Assembly: GCA_030525945.1 (NCBI GenBank) | Contig: JAUNDT010000008.1 | Location: 1 to 64,000, forward strand | DNA length: 64,000 nucleotides | Origin: Coriobacteriaceae bacterium | Lineage (GTDB): Bacteria > Actinomycetota > Coriobacteriia > Coriobacteriales > Coriobacteriaceae | Direction: 5' to 3' | In this document: positions 43,082 through 50,723 of the stretch, piece after piece | Layout: every line of letters begins with the position of its first letter | Position numbering within the stretch: the stretch's first letter is position 1 | The notes under the pieces: model-generated | Database searches by the model: none | What the model saw: only the letters and a program-made list of their open reading frames with translations | What the model was told of the DNA's origin: nothing | Made by a program: the position numbers and the translations under genes

Positions 43082-44653
43082 ATGCGCAACGAAAAGCGAA
43101 TTTCGGGCAAGCCGGGCCGTGCGCCCATCAATCCCATGACGGGCGTGCCCAATCGGCTGGCGACTCCCGACGTGGGGGACGGGTTTTCTGCGTCGGGTGG
43201 GCCTTCTGCATCGGGCGGAACCACTGCGGCAGACAGGGTCCCTGCGGCGAGCGGGTCATTCGCAGCGAGTGGCGCCCATGCGGCCGGCGGGGCAGCCGCG
43301 GCGGATGGTGCCCATGCGGCAAGCGGCTCCCCCGCGGCAGGTAGGTCAACTGCATCGGTCGGCTCCCCCGCGGCAGAGAGGCCGGCAGCAAGCACGCAGC
43401 TGGCGCAGGCCCCGGACGCGCGCCCTGCCTTCACCACCTCGAACGACTCCATCGACGAGCTGCTCGACAAACTGCGGACCGTCCTCGACAGCCGACTGCT
43501 TTCCATCATCGTGTTTGCACTCACATCGTTCGTGGTCGTTGCTCGAGAGTCTTTCCCGCTGTTCCTCGTTGTCCTCGTTGTGGGTTATGCCCTCATCGAC
43601 CGTTTCCTCACGGTTCGCCGCGCGGTTACGCTGGGCGGCTCGGCGTGGTTCAGCATCGTGTTCATTGGCGACCTGCTCACCATGGGCGTGGGCACCATGT
43701 ATGTGGACATTGATTACCTCTTCATGTTTTGCGGCTTTTTGCTCGCACTCGCTGTGTGCGGCGTGTTTTTTGCCGGGCGCTCGTTTTACTACATGGGGTA
43801 TGACCGCGGTCAGCTTATCGCCGACCGTGCCATCGCCAAGCATCTCGTTGACCGCCTGATCGACAACCCCGAAAATGTGGACAATATCGACGGCACGTAC
43901 CTCGAGGTCGAGGGCGCCATCAACCGCGTGCGCGATCGCGAGCGCCAGGTCGCCGACGCGCTGCGCGACGAGGCGCGCCGCAAGGACGACCTGGTTACGT
44001 ACCTCGCACACGATCTCAAAACGCCGCTTGCGAGCGTGGTGGGCTATCTCTCACTGCTCGAGGAGGCTGCCGATCTCCCCGCTGAGCAGCGCGTTCGCTT
44101 TACCGGGGTGGCTCTTGACAAGGCGCATCGCCTGGATGCCCTTATCGAGGAGTTTTTCGACATCACGCGCTTCGACTTCCACGATATCGTGCTTACGCGA
44201 GGGTACGTAGACCTGTCCTTGCTGCTTGCCCAGGTCGCAGATGAGTTTTACCCAACGCTGTCGGCGCAGAGTAAGCAGGTGGAGGTCGAGGCCCCGCCGA
44301 GCCTTACCGTGCTGATCGACGGCGATAAAATGGCACGCGTGTTCAACAACGTGATGAAGAACGCCATTGCCTACAGCTACGAAGGGTCCACCATTCGCAT
44401 CAAAGCCGAGGAGGGGGACGGGGCGGTTTGCGTTCGCTTTGAGAATCAGGGAGACCCGATCCCCGCTCCTAAACTGGGCGTTATTTTTGAAAAGTTTTAT
44501 AGGCTGGATGCGGCGCGCGCGACCAACCGCGGCGGTGCGGGCCTGGGCCTCGCCATCGCAAAGGAGATTGTGACTGCGCACGGCGGCACAATTTCGTGCG
44601 CTTCCACGCCCGAGGCGACCGTTTTTACCATCACGCTGCCTGCAGTGCGCTAA
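43082..44653 (+). CDS. Membrane sensor histidine kinase, VanS-like
   Basis: A 523-residue kinase. Residues 1-115 are Ala/Ser/Gly-rich and probably disordered. Four hydrophobic segments (about 138-155, 158-175, 185-205, 215-235) are followed by a HisKA domain with TYLAHDLKTPLASVVGYLSL (phosphorylated His about 310). The HATPase has NNVMKNAIAYS (N box) and GGAGLGLAIAKEI (G box). No response regulator adjoins, since the next gene is pstB, so it is an orphan here. The membrane part resembles cell-envelope sensors of the VanS group. The low-complexity N-terminus is encoded by degenerate short repeats. Confidence 0.88.
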   Translation: MRNEKRISGKPGRAPINPMTGVPNRLATPDVGDGFSASGGPSASGGTTAADRVPAASGSFAASGAHAAGGAAAADGAHAASGSPAAGRSTASVGSPAAERPAASTQLAQAPDARPAFTTSNDSIDELLDKLRTVLDSRLLSIIVFALTSFVVVARESFPLFLVVLVVGYALIDRFLTVRRAVTLGGSAWFSIVFIGDLLTMGVGTMYVDIDYLFMFCGFLLALAVCGVFFAGRSFYYMGYDRGQLIADRAIAKHLVDRLIDNPENVDNIDGTYLEVEGAINRVRDRERQVADALRDEARRKDDLVTYLAHDLKTPLASVVGYLSLLEEAADLPAEQRVRFTGVALDKAHRLDALIEEFFDITRFDFHDIVLTRGYVDLSLLLAQVADEFYPTLSAQSKQVEVEAPPSLTVLIDGDKMARVFNNVMKNAIAYSYEGSTIRIKAEEGDGAVCVRFENQGDPIPAPKLGVIFEKFYRLDAARATNRGGAGLGLAIAKEIVTAHGGTISCASTPEATVFTITLPAVR

Positions 44654-44663
44654 AAAAGGGTCT

Positions 44664-44820
44664 GTGATGCAGAAAAGTGCCTTATTATGGCCCGTTTGCG
44701 TGAGTGCCCATAAATTACCCGTAGCTAACTCAAAATGAACTGGGGTTTTCTTCACTCGGGAGGGGCTGGATGGGCCCCTGCCTCGCGTGGGGAGTAGAAT
44801 AAGGCACTTTTCTGCATCAC
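44664..44820. repeat. Perfect 23-bp inverted repeat 3' of the kinase gene
   Basis: GTGATGCAGAAAAGTGCCTT plus ATT (44664-44686) is exactly complementary to 44798-44820, with 111 nt between. It begins 10 nt after the kinase stop. No ORF lies inside, so it is not a classical insertion sequence. Confidence 0.75.
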
Positions 44821-44880
44821 GGGCGCATATATTTCGCACTGCGGTGTCGCTGGGACCTGAGGGCTCGGTTTTTGAGCGAG

Positions 44881-45075
44881 TTTGATATCGGAACGCCCGA
44901 GTCTGAGCGGACCTGGTATGACGGGTCGGGCATGAGCGGATCGGGGATGAGCGGGCTGGGAATAAGCGGGCCCGGCATGAGCGTACCGAGCGTTAATCGT
45001 ACCGAGCCTAAGCGAACCGAGTGTGAACGGACCGGGTAAACGGACGCGGTATGAACTGGTCCGGCGTGAGTGGGC
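44881..45075. repeat. 15-bp degenerate minisatellite upstream of pstB
   Basis: About 13 head-to-tail units of 14-17 bp, best preserved as gcggatcggggatga, gcgggctgggaataa and gcgggcccggcatga. Stops in each unit prevent coding in one frame. The tract ends about 120 bp before pstB. Confidence 0.65.
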
Positions 45076-45197
45076 CTGGAGCGGGACACGCCCCATGCGC
45101 GGGGCGGGTTTACAAGGACCTTACAATTGGCTTTCTCGTGCATGAAGTGTGTTCTATATCATCCTCAGAGTTCGAATGCCGTTTAGAGGAGGGCTCG

Positions 45198-46064
45198 GTG
45201 GACCGTACATCTGAGGAAAGCGCACATGCCATGGCGCGGGCGGCCGAGCAGGCGGCATTGCGTGAAATGGGAGCGCCGAAAGCCATGCTGGAAGCGGCCG
45301 AGGTGCCGGCGCACGCCACGCGACTGTCCGTTAAGAACGTCGATCTGTACTATGGGGACCACCATGCCCTCAAGGACGTGTCCATCGATATCCCCGAGCG
45401 TGAGATCACCTCGTTTATCGGGCCGTCGGGCTGCGGCAAGTCCACTTTGTTGCGCTGCTTTAACCGCATGAACGACTACGTTAAGGGCTGTCGCATCGAG
45501 GGCTCGATCACGCTCGATGGCCAGGACATTTACGCCGATTTCAACACGACGCTGCTGCGTCAGCGCGTGGGCATGGTGTTCCAGCACCCCAACCCGTTCC
45601 CAATGAGCATTTACGACAACGTGGCGTACGGGCCGCGCGGCATGGGCATCAAAAGCCGCTCCGAGCTCGACGGCCTGGTTGAGGAGTCGCTGCGCCGCGC
45701 CGCCCTATGGGACGAGGTCAAAGACAAGCTCAAGGCGTCGGGCCTGTCGCTTTCCGGCGGCCAGCAGCAGCGCCTGTGCATCGCGCGCGCCATTGCGGTG
45801 AAGCCCGAGGTCCTGCTCATGGACGAGCCCACCTCCGCGCTCGACCCCGTCTCGACGGTGCAGGTGGAGCAGCTCGCCATGGAGCTCAAGCGTGATTACA
45901 CGCTTGTGGTGGTAACGCACAACATGCAGCAGGCATCGCGCATTTCGGACTCGGTTGCGTTTTTCCTGCTGGGAGAACTGGTCGAGCACGGTCGTACCGA
46001 GCAGATCTTCAAAGCCCCCCGTGACCAGCGCACCGAGGACTATCTCACCGGGCGCTTTGGCTAA
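45198..46064 (+). CDS. pstB: Phosphate ABC transporter ATP-binding protein
   Basis: A 288-residue ATPase. Walker A is [11 protein letters not shown], the signature motif is [17 protein letters not shown], Walker B is [13 protein letters not shown], and the H-loop is [15 protein letters not shown]. The PstB-specific CFNRMND and [17 protein letters not shown] segments make the assignment firm. It energises the PstCA phosphate channel. The GTG start at 45198 follows AGAGGAGGG and gives an N-terminal extension of about 38 residues over the usual. pstS, pstC, pstA and phoU are not adjacent. A PhoP/PhoR-like pair follows after a repeat-bearing gap. Confidence 0.95.
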   Translation: MDRTSEESAHAMARAAEQAALREMGAPKAMLEAAEVPAHATRLSVKNVDLYYGDHHALKDVSIDIPEREITSFIGPSGCGKSTLLRCFNRMNDYVKGCRIEGSITLDGQDIYADFNTTLLRQRVGMVFQHPNPFPMSIYDNVAYGPRGMGIKSRSELDGLVEESLRRAALWDEVKDKLKASGLSLSGGQQQRLCIARAIAVKPEVLLMDEPTSALDPVSTVQVEQLAMELKRDYTLVVVTHNMQQASRISDSVAFFLLGELVEHGRTEQIFKAPRDQRTEDYLTGRFG

Positions 46065-46078
46065 ACCCGCCCGGCCTT

Positions 46079-46160
46079 CCTGGGCACCGCACTTCGGTGT
46101 TTGGCCGCTGGGCATCGCGCTGGGCGTGCGTCCCGGTTCACGCCGATCTGTAGCGCCTGG
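46079..46160 (+). repeat. Covarying-stem hairpin element, diverged copy 6 (3' of pstB)
   Basis: Outer arms CCTGGGCACCGCACTTCGG and CGCCGATCTGTAGCGCCTGG and a GC-rich apical stem (ATCGCGC-tggg-GCGTGCG). The TTCACGCC side and outer-arm words match the copy after pheS. As there, the 33-bp palindrome follows within about 25 nt. Confidence 0.55.
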
Positions 46161-46182
46161 AAAACCCAGGACTGCGCGCCAA

Positions 46183-46215
46183 TGCGTCATTTAGGGTCTG
46201 ACCCTAAATGACGCA
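46183..46215. repeat. 33-bp palindrome, second copy (upstream of PhoP-like gene)
   Basis: Identical to 15833-15865: 16-bp arms TGCGTCATTTAGGGTC and complement around one T. It ends 61 bp before the response regulator start. Confidence 0.8.
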
Positions 46216-46276
46216 TCGCAAAGAGAGCGGGGGCGCGGGGTAGAATGAACGCAAATGGGCGAAGGGAGCCGATCGC

Positions 46277-46954
46277 ATGATTTACTACGTCGAGGACGAT
46301 GACAACATCCGGGGGCTCACCCTGTACGCCCTGCGCCAGCAGGGCATCGAGGCGGAAGGGTTCGCGTCCGACAGCGAGTTCAAAGTCGCGGTCGCGCGCC
46401 GCGTGCCCGATGCCGTGCTGCTCGACATCATGCTCCCCGACACCGACGGCCTCGAGATCATGCGCCGCCTGCGTGCCGACCAGGCAACGGCCACGGTGCC
46501 CATCATGATGCTCACCGCCAAGGACTCCGAGCTCGACAAAGTGGTGGCGCTCGACGGCGGCGCGGACGATTACCTCACCAAGCCGTTTTCGCTCATGGAG
46601 CTCACAAGCCGTTGCCGCGCCCTGCTGCGTCGCGGCGGCATGACCGCAAAAACCGCGCCCGAAACGCTCTCGGTGGGCGGCATCGAGCTCTCGCCGAGCC
46701 ACCGCGTGGCGCGCGTGGACGGGCGCGACCTCAAGCTCACGTTGCGCGAGTTCGACCTGCTCGAGTACCTCATGCGCAAGCCCGGCGTCGTGTTCACCCG
46801 CGAGTCTCTGCTGCAAAGTGTGTGGGGCTGGGACTTCGACGGCGGCTCGCGCACGGTGGACGTGCACGTGCAGACGCTGCGCCAAAAGCTCGGCGACCAT
46901 GCCGACCGCATCGAGACGGTCCGCGGCGTGGGCTATCGCTTGGCCGACCTGTAG
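46277..46954 (+). CDS. OmpR/PhoB-family response regulator
   Basis: A 225-residue regulator. The receiver domain (1-120) has acidic pocket EDD (6-8), phospho-acceptor D50 in LLDIMLP, T/S and K in MLTAKDS and DDYLTKPF. The C-terminal winged helix has LTLREFDLLEYLMRKPG and RTVDVHVQTLRQKLG. It pairs with the kinase 3 nt downstream. Adjacency to pstB suggests phosphate control (PhoB/PhoP role), which is inference. The ribosome site AAGGGAG precedes ATG 46277. Confidence 0.92.
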   Translation: MIYYVEDDDNIRGLTLYALRQQGIEAEGFASDSEFKVAVARRVPDAVLLDIMLPDTDGLEIMRRLRADQATATVPIMMLTAKDSELDKVVALDGGADDYLTKPFSLMELTSRCRALLRRGGMTAKTAPETLSVGGIELSPSHRVARVDGRDLKLTLREFDLLEYLMRKPGVVFTRESLLQSVWGWDFDGGSRTVDVHVQTLRQKLGDHADRIETVRGVGYRLADL

Positions 46955-46957
46955 CGC

Positions 46958-48424
46958 ATGATGACGAGCCAGCCTGCCCGCAAGGGTAACCGATCGCTGT
47001 CGTGGCGCGTGTTCGCCGCGATGCTTGCTATGTCGCTTACCACCATTGCGGTGTTCGCCCTGGCAGCGACCGTGTTCATGCAGCAGCGCCTCGTGCGCAC
47101 GACAAGTGAGCGCTTATCGAGCGAGGCGTCGATCGTGGCGGCGTCGCTCAATTCCGCGCCCAGCCACTTGAGCCTGCTCAGGCGCCTGCACCTCGACGGC
47201 ACGCGCGTAACGCTCATCAACGCCGACGGCGACGTACTGTTCGACAGCGACACCGACGAGGCGAAAATGGAGCTCCACAACGACCGCCCCGAGGTCGAGA
47301 GCGCCCTCGCCACCGGTCGCGGATCGGCGGAGCGCGCGAGCTCAACGCTGGGCGAGGTGATGCTCTACCAGGCGGTTCGCCTGGCGGACGGCAGCGTGGT
47401 GCGCCTGGCCCAGGGGCAGGCGGGTTTCCTGTCTATTTTGGGCTCGCTGATCGCCCCGGTTCTGCTCATGGTCGCGCTCGGCGTGGCGGCCTCGGTGTTC
47501 GTCGCGCGCCGCGCGTCACGGCGCATCATCGCCCCGCTGCTCGAGGTCGACCTGGACCACCCGCGCCGCAACGTGCAAACCGCCTATGCAGAGATGGTGC
47601 CCATGCTCGAGCGAATCGAAAGCCAGCGCCAGGAACTCAAGCGCCAAATGCGCGTGCTTGCCGACAGCGACCGCATGCGCCGGGAGTTCACCGCAAACAT
47701 CACCCATGAGCTCAAGACCCCGCTCACGGCAGTTTCTGGGTATGCCGAGCTGATCGCAAACGGCTTGGTAACCGACGAGGCCGACCTGCGCGACTTCGGC
47801 CGTCGCATCTACGACGAGGCGGGTCGGCTCACGGCGCTGGTGAACGACATCCTCACCCTTTCCAATTTGGACGAGGCCGAGCGCGAGCACGGTGAGGCGG
47901 TCTCGGCCACGCTGGGCAGCCGAGAGCCCGTGGACCTTCCTCGCATGCTGGAGAGCATCGAGCAGCGCTTGGCTTCCGTTGCCGAGCGCGCTGAGGTGCA
48001 GCTCAAGCTCGAGTGCGAGCCCGCCATGGTGACGGGCGTCCCGCGCCTGCTCGACACACTGGCGTACAACCTCGCGAGCAACGCGATTCGCTACAACCAG
48101 CCGGGAGGCACCGTCACGTTCGCGTGCGGCATGGAGCCCGGAAAGGCGGGGGAGGAGCCGCGCCCGTTCTTGCGCGTGTCTGACACGGGCATCGGCATTG
48201 CCCCGGAGGAGCAGGAAAAGGTTTTCGAGCGTTTTTACCGCGTGGACAAAAGCCGTTCCAAGGCGCGCGGCGGCACGGGCCTCGGCCTGGCGATCGTCAA
48301 GCACGCGGCGCTCTACCACAACGCCGAGCTCGAGCTTGAGAGCGAGTTGGGCGCAGGCACCACCGTGACCGTTCGCTTCTGCACGAGTTGTGAAGTTGAG
48401 CCGGTGGATGGTCAAGCGTTTTAG
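46958..48424 (+). CDS. PhoR-like membrane histidine kinase
   Basis: A 488-residue kinase. One N-terminal membrane helix (about 19-40), an extracellular region of about 110 residues, a second helix (about 155-178), a HAMP-like linker, HisKA with FTANITHELKTPLTAVSGYA (H250), and HATPase with NLASNAIRYN, DTGIGI and GGTGLGLAIVKH. Starts 3 nt after the regulator gene stop, forming a two-gene operon with it. Length and layout match PhoR/WalK-type sensors lacking a PAS domain. Confidence 0.92.
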   Translation: MMTSQPARKGNRSLSWRVFAAMLAMSLTTIAVFALAATVFMQQRLVRTTSERLSSEASIVAASLNSAPSHLSLLRRLHLDGTRVTLINADGDVLFDSDTDEAKMELHNDRPEVESALATGRGSAERASSTLGEVMLYQAVRLADGSVVRLAQGQAGFLSILGSLIAPVLLMVALGVAASVFVARRASRRIIAPLLEVDLDHPRRNVQTAYAEMVPMLERIESQRQELKRQMRVLADSDRMRREFTANITHELKTPLTAVSGYAELIANGLVTDEADLRDFGRRIYDEAGRLTALVNDILTLSNLDEAEREHGEAVSATLGSREPVDLPRMLESIEQRLASVAERAEVQLKLECEPAMVTGVPRLLDTLAYNLASNAIRYNQPGGTVTFACGMEPGKAGEEPRPFLRVSDTGIGIAPEEQEKVFERFYRVDKSRSKARGGTGLGLAIVKHAALYHNAELELESELGAGTTVTVRFCTSCEVEPVDGQAF

Positions 48425-48556
48425 CGCAGGTAGACAGTGGTGTTCGCCTCAAGAGACTTTTCGTTTTTACCCGTTTGCGCCACGTGGCGCCGAACACGGG
48501 CCGTATGATTACAAGCGTTGCCGTGACAATCGCATCGCACGAGGAGGACAACCGCT

Positions 48557-49405
48557 ATGCGCGATGAGGAGCTCATCAAGGTTGCCAACGACGTCCGCAA
48601 GGGAATCGTCGCCGGCGTTCACGCCGCCAAGGCCGGTCACCCGGGCGGTTCGCTCGGCGCCGCCGACATCATTACCTACCTGTATTTTGAGGAGATGAAC
48701 ATCGATCCGGCCGACCCGCGCCGCGCCGACCGCGATCGCTTCGTGCTCTCCAAGGGCCACTGCGCGCCGGCGCTCTACGCCGCGCTTGCCCACCGCGGGT
48801 TCTTCCCCGTGGACGACCTGCTCACGCTGCGCCACATCGGCAGCCACCTGCAGGGCCATCCGAACATGAACGATACCCCGGGCGTCGACATGTCCACCGG
48901 CTCGCTCGGCCAGGGCATCTCCGCCGCCACAGGAATGGCGCTCGCCGCTAAGCACTGGGGCGACTCCTACCGCACGTTCTGCCTGCTCGGCGACGGTGAG
49001 ATCGAGGAGGGCCAGGTGTGGGAGGCCGCCATGTTCGCCGGCAACCACCACCTCGACAACCTCGTGCTCATCGTGGACCACAACGGCCTGCAGATCGACG
49101 GCACCATCGAGGAGGTCAACTCCGCGATGCCCATCACGAACAAGTTTGAGGCCTTTGGCTTTGAGGTGATCGAGCTCGCCGACGGCAATGACATGGCCCA
49201 GGTTCGCGCCGCGTTCGACGCCGCCCGTGCCGCCGCCGGCACGGGCAAGCCCGTGTGCATCGTGGCCGAGACGGTCAAGGGCAAGGGCGTCTCCTTTATG
49301 GAGAACCAGGCCGGTTGGCACGGCAAGGCGCCCAACGACGAGCAGTTCGCGGTTGCGATGTCCGATCTTGCCTCCATCGAGGCCGGTTTTTCCCAGGAGG
49401 CGTAA
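48557..49405 (+). CDS. Transketolase, N-terminal (thiamine-binding) subunit
   Basis: A 282-residue half-transketolase. HPGGSLGAADIITYLYF and SKGHCAPALYAALA are the family's first blocks. The thiamine diphosphate motif GDG-27-N is GDGEIEEGQVWEAAMFAG followed by VDHNGLQ. The active enzyme needs the C-terminal subunit encoded 3 nt downstream. It works in the non-oxidative pentose-phosphate pathway. ATG 48557 is preceded by GAGGAGG. The gap 48425-48556 holds the promoter region only. Confidence 0.95.
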   Translation: MRDEELIKVANDVRKGIVAGVHAAKAGHPGGSLGAADIITYLYFEEMNIDPADPRRADRDRFVLSKGHCAPALYAALAHRGFFPVDDLLTLRHIGSHLQGHPNMNDTPGVDMSTGSLGQGISAATGMALAAKHWGDSYRTFCLLGDGEIEEGQVWEAAMFAGNHHLDNLVLIVDHNGLQIDGTIEEVNSAMPITNKFEAFGFEVIELADGNDMAQVRAAFDAARAAAGTGKPVCIVAETVKGKGVSFMENQAGWHGKAPNDEQFAVAMSDLASIEAGFSQEA

Positions 49406-49408
49406 ACG

Positions 49409-50350
49409 ATGACAGACGTGAAGAAGATCGCCACCCGCGTGAGCTACGGCGAGACCCTGGTTGAGCTGGGTGCCGAGCACGATGACTTCGTGGTGTTCGA
49501 CGCCGACCTGGCCGAGGCGACCCAGACGGGCAAGTTCAAGGCCGCATATCCCGACCGCTTCTTTGACGCCGGCATTGCCGAGGGCAACATGATGGGCCTG
49601 GCTGCGGGCGTTGCCACCACGGGTCGCGTGGCGTTCGCGAGCTCGTTTGCCATGTTCGCCGCCGGTCGCGCGTTCGAGCAGATCCGCAACTCCATTGGCT
49701 ATCCGCATCTGAACGTGAAGATCGGCGCCACCCACGCCGGCATTTCCGTGGGCGAGGACGGCGCGACGCATCAGTGCAACGAGGACATCGCCCTCATGCG
49801 CGCGGTGCCCGGCATGACCGTGGTCGTGCCCGCCGACGACGTGGAGGCCCGTGCCGCCACGCGTTGCGCATACGCTACCGACGGCCCCTTCTACCTGCGC
49901 CTTGGTCGCCTGGCCGCACCGGTGATCAACGACCCCGATACGTATGAGTTTGAGCTCGGCCGCGCCATTGTGATGCGCGAGGGCACCGATGTGAGCATCG
50001 TCGCCTGCGGCCTCATGGTGAGCGCCGCGCTCGAGGCCGCCGAGGCGCTCGCTGCCGAGGGCATCTCCGCCGAGGTCATTAACATGCACACCATCAAGCC
50101 CCTCGACACCGAGACGCTGTTCGCCTCGGCCGCCAAGACCGGCCGCGTGGTGACGGTTGAGGAGCACTCCGTGATCGGCGGTTTGGGCGAGGCCGTGTGT
50201 GCGGCTCTCTGCGAGCACGCTCCGGTGCCCGTGAAGCGCGTGGGCGTGCAGGACGTGTACGGCGAGTCCGGCCCGGCGCTCGACCTGCTCGACAAGTACG
50301 GCCTGAACGCCGAGGGCATTGCGTCCGCGGTGCGCGAGGTGCTCGCGTAA
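49409..50350 (+). CDS. Transketolase, C-terminal subunit
   Basis: A 313-residue partner. The pyrimidine-binding domain has FFDAGIAEGNMMGLAAGVAT (catalytic Glu in AEGNM) and SVGEDGATHQCNEDIALMR. The transketolase C-terminal domain (about 190-310) has VEEHSVIGGLGEAVCAAL. It completes the enzyme with the preceding gene. Split transketolases are common in actinobacteria, clostridia and archaea. The GDGATH-like block is present as EDGATHQ. Confidence 0.95.
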   Translation: MTDVKKIATRVSYGETLVELGAEHDDFVVFDADLAEATQTGKFKAAYPDRFFDAGIAEGNMMGLAAGVATTGRVAFASSFAMFAAGRAFEQIRNSIGYPHLNVKIGATHAGISVGEDGATHQCNEDIALMRAVPGMTVVVPADDVEARAATRCAYATDGPFYLRLGRLAAPVINDPDTYEFELGRAIVMREGTDVSIVACGLMVSAALEAAEALAAEGISAEVINMHTIKPLDTETLFASAAKTGRVVTVEEHSVIGGLGEAVCAALCEHAPVPVKRVGVQDVYGESGPALDLLDKYGLNAEGIASAVREVLA

Positions 50351-50357
50351 GGCGCGC

Positions 50358-50482
50358 GTGCGGGTCGCGGCGTGGGGCTGCGGCTGCGGTTGCTTGCGGT
50401 CGCAACGTATGCGGTTGTAGCGTATGGTCGCGGCGTGGGGCTGCGGCTGCCTTCGGTCGCAGCGTATGTGGCTGCGATGTAT
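50358..50482. repeat. Degenerate GC-rich repeat after transketolase
   Basis: Two approximate copies of a block starting ggtcgcggcgtggggctgcg (about 50368 and 50426), each followed by diverged ggtcgcarcgtatg-type units. No coding evidence. Confidence 0.5.
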
Positions 50483-50495
50483 AGAGTTTCACAAG

Positions 50496-50528
50496 AACGG
50501 TGTCGTCCAAGGGCGGCACCGTTTTTTT
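50496..50528 (+). terminator. Intrinsic terminator of the transketolase operon
   Basis: AACGGTGTCG / CGGCACCGTT stem (one mismatch) with a short loop and a run of seven T. Confidence 0.8.
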
Positions 50529-50723
50529 GTACCGATGCACCTTCCTCTGTGCCGATTGTGTCGGATAAATCTGAGCGTTCAAGACTTAGGTTTTATGAGT
50601 GCAATTATGGGTACCATGGTTAGCGTTCAACACGAGCGCCGCTTGAGCGGCGTGTCGGCCCGTGCGCAACGCCGCCCAGTGGCGCCGCGCGCCCGCCCCA
50701 AGCAGCAAGGAGGACTCCCACCC

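Noticed and set aside
44664-44820. Insertion sequence
   Set aside because: Terminal inverted repeats are perfect, but the interior is only 111 bp and has no transposase.
50530-50723. CIRCE or HAIR heat-shock operator before htpG
   Set aside because: Neither TTAGCACTC-N9-GAGTGCTAA nor CTTGAGT-N7-ACTCAAG is present. Only a short unrelated palindrome is.
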